Both the position numbers and the translations under genes were made by a program. Positions 3,613 through 5,912 of a DNA stretch of 5,912 nt are shown piece by piece. Positions within the stretch are counted from its first letter, which is position 1. Every line of letters begins with the position of its first letter. The DNA comes from Peptococcaceae bacterium (lineage in GTDB: Bacteria > Bacillota > Peptococcia > Peptococcales > Peptococcaceae). The stretch is from NCBI GenBank assembly GCA_900759105.1, contig CAAETY010000083.1:1-5912 (forward strand), written 5' to 3'. The notes beneath the pieces are model-generated. The model had not been told where the DNA came from and searched no databases. It saw nothing but the letters and a program-made list of their open reading frames with translations.

Positions 3613-3754
3613 CGTTGTTTCCTTTCTTGATTGTTTCAAGTTCTTCGGCCTTGCGTTTCCAATATTCTGCCTGTTGTTGACGAATTTTTTCACGGTTTCG
3701 GCGATAATACGCCTGATTGTAAGCCCGACGCGCAGCGGCTGCCTTGTCTTCCAT
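3599..3754 (-). CDS. Small basic protein of unknown function, 51 aa
   Basis: First gene of the leftward operon. It begins MEDKAAAARRAYNQAYYRRN and continues with a Gln/Lys/Glu-rich helix (IRQQQAEYWKRKAEELE) to a stop inside the next gene. It is almost certainly one long charged helix or coiled coil, with many Arg and Lys in the first half. Similar short Tyr/Arg/Trp-rich proteins occur on Firmicutes phages and conjugative elements without assigned function. The GAGGTG site 6 bp before the ATG, the leader promoter and the 14-bp overlap with the excisionase-like gene support it as real. It might bind DNA or help translate its neighbour, but nothing in the sequence decides this. Confidence 0.75.
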   Translation of the reverse strand: MEDKAAAARRAYNQAYYRRNREKIRQQQAEYWKRKAEELETIKKGNNDGNQ

Positions 3755-3779
3755 TCGTTTCACCTCGCTTTCTGATTTG

Positions 3780-3808
3780 ATTATATCAAAAACGGATTAA
3801 ATAATCAA
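3780..3808 (-). promoter_or_regulatory. Leftward promoter of the excisionase/replication-type operon
   Basis: On the minus strand, TTGATT (3808-3803), 17 bp, then TATAAT (3785-3780), 26 bp before the first start codon. The -10 is wholly inside a palindromic operator. Confidence 0.7.
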
Positions 3809-3873
3809 ATATTGTATCTATATACGCAGAAATATGTAATCAGAATAAAAAATCTATAATTGAACTTAAAATA

Positions 3874-3902
3874 TTGAAATTTCAAGAAATTACTGATATA
3901 AT
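3874..3902 (+). promoter_or_regulatory. Rightward promoter of the repressor-integrase operon
   Basis: TTGAAA (3874-3879), 17 bp, TATAAT (3897-3902), then a leader of about 22 nt with GGGAGGG (3918-3924) before the ATG at 3930. The -10 is embedded in CTGATATAATCAG. Confidence 0.75.
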
Positions 3903-3929
3903 CAGATTAACACAATCGGGAGGGAAAAT

Positions 3930-4523
3930 ATGGATTTTGAAAAGAGCGAGTTCTGTGAACGATTGAAGCAGGCTCGAATAAAAGCGAAAATGTCACAAGC
4001 GGAATTATCAGGAAAAATTGACAGACCACAAGGGCGAATATCTTCTTATGAAACGGGGAAAACCACACCTGACGCGGAGACGTTAGCGGCAATTTGCAAA
4101 GTTACTGGTGCAGATGCAAACTGGTTGTTATTTGGTGACGGGGGGGCACCAGATAAAAGTGAAATTACAAGCGGAATTACTCCGGCAAACTGGCTTAGAT
4201 ACTTTATACAACTGCTGACTTCTCCGCAAGCGGTATGCGGTTATGTAACTAGTATCTATGGCGAGGATACGAAAATATGCGGTAATTCGATTGTATTGAA
4301 CAATCGTGTTGGCTGCAAAGATGATCTAAACATGTGGGAGCGCTTAGATGAAGATGCCGCAACTGTTTCTTTTCGGGGCAAAGAAATGGCGACATTTTTT
4401 CGGCAACTTGCCATTATGGAAACTGTAAAGGAATCAGTACCCCCTGAAACAATGCAGGACTTGGAAGAAACCGCGATCAAGAAGGGAATAAATATATTTC
4501 AACCTGATATTTTGCCTTTTTAA
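3930..4523 (+). CDS. Cro/CI-type helix-turn-helix repressor, 197 aa
   Basis: Residues about 8-66 form an XRE-family helix-turn-helix domain: ERLKQARIKAKMSQAELSGK with the recognition helix near RPQGRISSYETGK. The C-terminal part (about 75-197) is not recognised; it shows no S24 peptidase Ser/Lys arrangement or cleavage site, so induction by RecA-type self-cleavage is unlikely. It should bind as a dimer to the TGAT-n3-ATCA palindromes upstream, holding the excisionase and replication-type operon off. Strong GGGAGGG ribosome site, 5-nt spacing. The integrase gene follows after 14 bp, so the two are co-transcribed, as with repressor and integrase in Gram-positive phage satellites. If the analogy holds, a helper-encoded antirepressor would act on the C-terminal part. 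Confidence 0.88.
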   Translation: MDFEKSEFCERLKQARIKAKMSQAELSGKIDRPQGRISSYETGKTTPDAETLAAICKVTGADANWLLFGDGGAPDKSEITSGITPANWLRYFIQLLTSPQAVCGYVTSIYGEDTKICGNSIVLNNRVGCKDDLNMWERLDEDAATVSFRGKEMATFFRQLAIMETVKESVPPETMQDLEETAIKKGINIFQPDILPF

Positions 4524-4537
4524 GTGTAGGAGATATT

Positions 4538-5716
4538 ATGCCAAACAACAAAACAACCCGCACAGCAGCAGGAAGCGGTTCTATTCGTCAGCGACCAAAT
4601 GGAAGATGGGAAGCGCGGCTGACACTGGGATATGATGAAGGAACAGGCAAGCGCAAAACACTGAGCATTTACGGCGCAACGCAAAAAGAAGTCAAAAAGA
4701 AAATGACGGAAAAACTGCGTCAGCTGGACACAAATACTTTTATTGCAGATGATAAGCGGACACTTGCGCAGTATCTTGATACGTGGTTTGCGGAATTTAT
4801 AGAGCCAACACAAAAGCCGTACACGGTGACAACCTATCGCGGGGTAATTAAAAACCACTTAAAGCCAAATTTGGGCGCTGTGCGGCTGTGTGACCTGACA
4901 ACAGAGCAAGTGCAAAAGATGGTCCGTAAGCTGGTTAAAGCCAAATTGGCACCGAAAACAATCAAAAATATAATGACGGTGCTGAACAGTGCGCTGGAAC
5001 AGGCAGTTAAAGCGCAGACCTTGCAGCGCAACCCTGCAAAATATGCCAAAATCCCGGCGGTTCGGGTCAAAGAAATACATACCTTCACGATTCAAGAAAT
5101 TGCTGATTTTGTTGATGCAGCGCAAGATTCGCCCTATTATGCGCCTTTGATGTGCTGCCTGTTTCTGGGCTTGCGTGAGGGTGAAGCGCTGGGCCTTGCA
5201 TGGGAACATGTTAATTTTGAGAATGGAAAAGTTCTGATCTGCCAGCAGCTGCAAAAAGAGAAAAGCAAAGGCGGCAAGTTCTATATTCAAGAGGGCACAA
5301 AAAACGGGCAAAACCGTGCGCTGGATGTACCGGATTTTTTGCTTGAGATTCTGAAAGATGAAAAGCAGCATCAGCTTTTGGCGCATCTATCCGCCGGGCC
5401 TGCATGGCAAAATGTGTGGGGACTGTGTTTTACAGATGCACTGGGGCAGTGCATTAACCCGCATACCCTGTGGGTAAACTTCAAGCGCATTGCGGCAAGT
5501 ATCGGCCTACCGGATGCCCGTGTACATGATCTGCGGCATACAAACGCAACACTTGCGTTGGTGAACGGTGACGATTTAAAAACCGTACAAGCCAATTTGG
5601 GCCATGCGACAGCGGCTTTTACCTTGCAGCGGTATGTACACGCCAGTGAAGCCATGAAGCGGGCCAGCGCAAACCGGATGCAGCAATTCTTTGATGATAA
5701 TGTCAAAAAGGCATAA
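4538..5716 (+). CDS. int: Tyrosine site-specific recombinase (integrase), 392 aa
   Basis: This enzyme catalyses integration and excision between the 71-bp att repeats at tRNA-Ser. An AP2-like arm-binding domain occupies about residues 13-62 (SGSIRQRPNGRWEARLTLGY region). An SAM-like core-binding domain lies at about 75-165. The catalytic domain carries Arg213 (GLREGE), Lys255 (GTKNGQ), His330 and Arg333 (HDLRHT), His356 (LGH) and the nucleophile Tyr366 (RYVHA). All six expected residues are present and the length is normal for the Tn916/phage-type family, so it should be active. AGGAG 5 bp before the ATG fixes the start. The arm domain probably reads the GTGGGTAAAA pairs at 473-499 and 5783-5808. 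It is expressed with the repressor, so some integrase should be made in the integrated state; excision would then depend on the excisionase-like protein. Confidence 0.96.
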   Translation: MPNNKTTRTAAGSGSIRQRPNGRWEARLTLGYDEGTGKRKTLSIYGATQKEVKKKMTEKLRQLDTNTFIADDKRTLAQYLDTWFAEFIEPTQKPYTVTTYRGVIKNHLKPNLGAVRLCDLTTEQVQKMVRKLVKAKLAPKTIKNIMTVLNSALEQAVKAQTLQRNPAKYAKIPAVRVKEIHTFTIQEIADFVDAAQDSPYYAPLMCCLFLGLREGEALGLAWEHVNFENGKVLICQQLQKEKSKGGKFYIQEGTKNGQNRALDVPDFLLEILKDEKQHQLLAHLSAGPAWQNVWGLCFTDALGQCINPHTLWVNFKRIAASIGLPDARVHDLRHTNATLALVNGDDLKTVQANLGHATAAFTLQRYVHASEAMKRASANRMQQFFDDNVKKA

Positions 5717-5719
5717 AAA

Positions 5720-5751
5720 TACCCCTGGCAAGTGCAAGCCTGCCGGGGGTA
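5720..5751. terminator. GC-rich hairpin after the integrase gene
   Basis: A 10-bp stem (ACCCCTGGCA 5721-5730 with TGCCGGGGGT 5741-5750, one T-G position) with a 10-nt loop, 4 bp after the stop codon. Rightward it is followed by AAAATTAT, leftward by ATTTTTAT, so it is a better leftward terminator and could shield the integrase from tRNA-side transcripts. Confidence 0.5.
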
Positions 5752-5758
5752 AAATTAT

Positions 5759-5776
5759 GCCGAAAAATCGGTTTTT
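5759..5776 (+). terminator. Short terminator of the repressor-integrase operon
   Basis: A compact stem (GCCGA with TCGGT, including one G-T pair), AAAA loop, then five T (5772-5776). The short stem makes it modest alone, but it follows the larger hairpin directly. Confidence 0.5.
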
Positions 5777-5782
5777 GATTCT

Positions 5783-5808
5783 GTTGTGGGTAAAATGGTG
5801 GGTAAAAC
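5783..5808. promoter_or_regulatory. Right-arm integrase-binding repeats (GTGGGTAAAA x2)
   Basis: GTGGGTAAAA at 5786-5795 and 5798-5807, starts 12 bp apart, ending 10 bp before the right attachment site. It matches the left-arm pair at 473-499 in sequence, spacing and orientation, including the shared GTTGTGGGTAAAAT lead-in. Confidence 0.7.
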
Positions 5809-5817
5809 GGAATTTTT

Positions 5818-5888
5818 ATAAACCAAAAACCCGCATATCTTACGCAGATACGCGGGTTTTTGTTGGCGGAGTAAGAGAGATTTGAACT
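5818..5888. repeat. Right attachment site (71-bp direct repeat inside tRNA-Ser)
   Basis: Identical to 290-360. It covers the last 25 nt of tRNA-Ser from within the T arm, the tRNA terminator, and a few further bases. Here the repeat joins the tRNA body, so the element supplied the 3' end that keeps the tRNA functional. Confidence 0.93.
5825..5861 (-). terminator. Terminator of tRNA-Ser, carried by the element
   Basis: A 16-bp stem (5825-5840 with 5846-5861) with a 5-nt loop. One position is a G-U pair only in the leftward transcript, which fixes the direction. It starts 2 bp after the tRNA 3' end. An exact copy lies at 297-333 in the left repeat. Confidence 0.8.
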
Positions 5889-5912
5889 CTCGCGGCCCTT
5901 TCGGACCCTACG
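5864..5912 (-). tRNA. tRNA-Ser, 3' part (5' part outside the window)
   Basis: Read leftward: a long variable arm GGTCC-GAAA-GGGCC, T stem GAGAG/CTCTC with loop TTCAAAT, acceptor strand TTACTCC, discriminator G and encoded CCA. A long variable arm means Ser, Leu or Tyr, and discriminator G with this arm favours Ser. The anticodon lies outside the window. The gene is the integration target, and its 3' end from 5888 leftward comes from the element. Confidence 0.88.

Larger units (their letters stand above)
3776..3905. promoter_or_regulatory. Repressor operators in the divergent switch region
   Basis: TTTGATTATATCAAA (3776-3790, perfect 6+3+6 dyad) covers the -10 of the leftward promoter. CTGATATAATCAG (3893-3905, 5+3+5) covers the -10 of the rightward promoter. 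Both share TGAT-n3-ATCA. GATTAAATAATC (3795-3806) lies at the leftward -35 and has related half-sites. The Cro/CI-type repressor encoded at 3930 is the likely binder, giving repression of the leftward operon and autoregulation. Confidence 0.7.
290..5888 (+). mobile_element. tRNA-Ser-integrated minimal element (satellite or mobilizable island)
   Basis: A 71-bp perfect direct repeat flanks the element, giving a 5,528-bp unit. The tyrosine integrase gene is next to the tRNA-side junction, the usual arrangement for tRNA-targeting islands. Visible content is integrase, Cro/CI-type repressor, excisionase-like protein, small winged-helix proteins, a ribbon-helix-helix regulator and two small unknown genes. 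There is no relaxase, helicase, primase, packaging or structural gene. The divergent layout (repressor and integrase one way, excisionase and replication-type genes the other) resembles phage-inducible chromosomal islands, but no packaging-interference gene supports a firm assignment. A relaxase-less mobilizable element is the main alternative. Confidence 0.9.

Noticed and set aside
3613..3693. N-terminal extension of the excisionase-like protein
   Set aside because: The extension is an out-of-frame reading of the 51-aa gene; the ATG at 3612 has its own AAGGA site.
4256..5706. Several minus-strand frames opposite the repressor and integrase genes
   Set aside because: Shadows of well-supported coding genes without ribosome sites or recognisable domains.

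Overview
The window appears to hold one complete, very small integrated genetic element and its two chromosomal junctions, from a Gram-positive (Firmicutes/Clostridia-like) host. Three things point that way: AGGAGG-type ribosome binding sites, TTGAAA/TATAAT promoters, and a serine tRNA with an encoded CCA. The style of the integrase and of the Arc-like protein recalls gut Oscillospiraceae, but the genus cannot be fixed from the sequence.

A 71-bp perfect direct repeat (290-360 and 5818-5888) bounds the element, giving a unit of 5,528 bp. The right copy is the 3' end and terminator of a tRNA-Ser gene on the minus strand, which runs off the window. The left copy is the displaced tRNA end, next to 289 bp of chromosome with two terminators.

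Right half (3.3-5.8 kb): a Cro/CI-type repressor (3930-4523) and a tyrosine integrase (4538-5716) form a rightward operon. Facing them is a leftward operon: a 51-aa basic protein, an excisionase-like protein, a frameshifted small regulatory-type protein and a 119-aa winged-helix protein. Both promoters sit within similar TGAT-n3-ATCA palindromes. This is the repressor/integrase versus excisionase/replication switch of phages and phage satellites.

Middle (1.75-2.62 kb): about 870 bp without a convincing gene but dense in structure. It holds hairpins, tandem decamers, terminators, three CATCACTAAAAA-like repeats, and four TGCCA-n3-TGGCA palindromes (two nearly perfect over 17-19 bp) beside the winged-helix gene. 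It could be a replication origin, a transfer origin, or both.

Left half (0.36-1.75 kb): an integrase arm region, then two leftward small genes of unknown function (one frameshifted) divergent from a ribbon-helix-helix regulator. Four TTGTACAATG operators lie in their shared promoter region.

No relaxase, helicase, primase, capsid, terminase or recognised defence gene is visible. The element therefore looks like a minimal satellite or mobilizable island that borrows functions from a helper. The most notable points are a candidate plus-strand small RNA inside the leftward operon, the operator arrays, and two single-base frameshifts in otherwise well-formed small genes.
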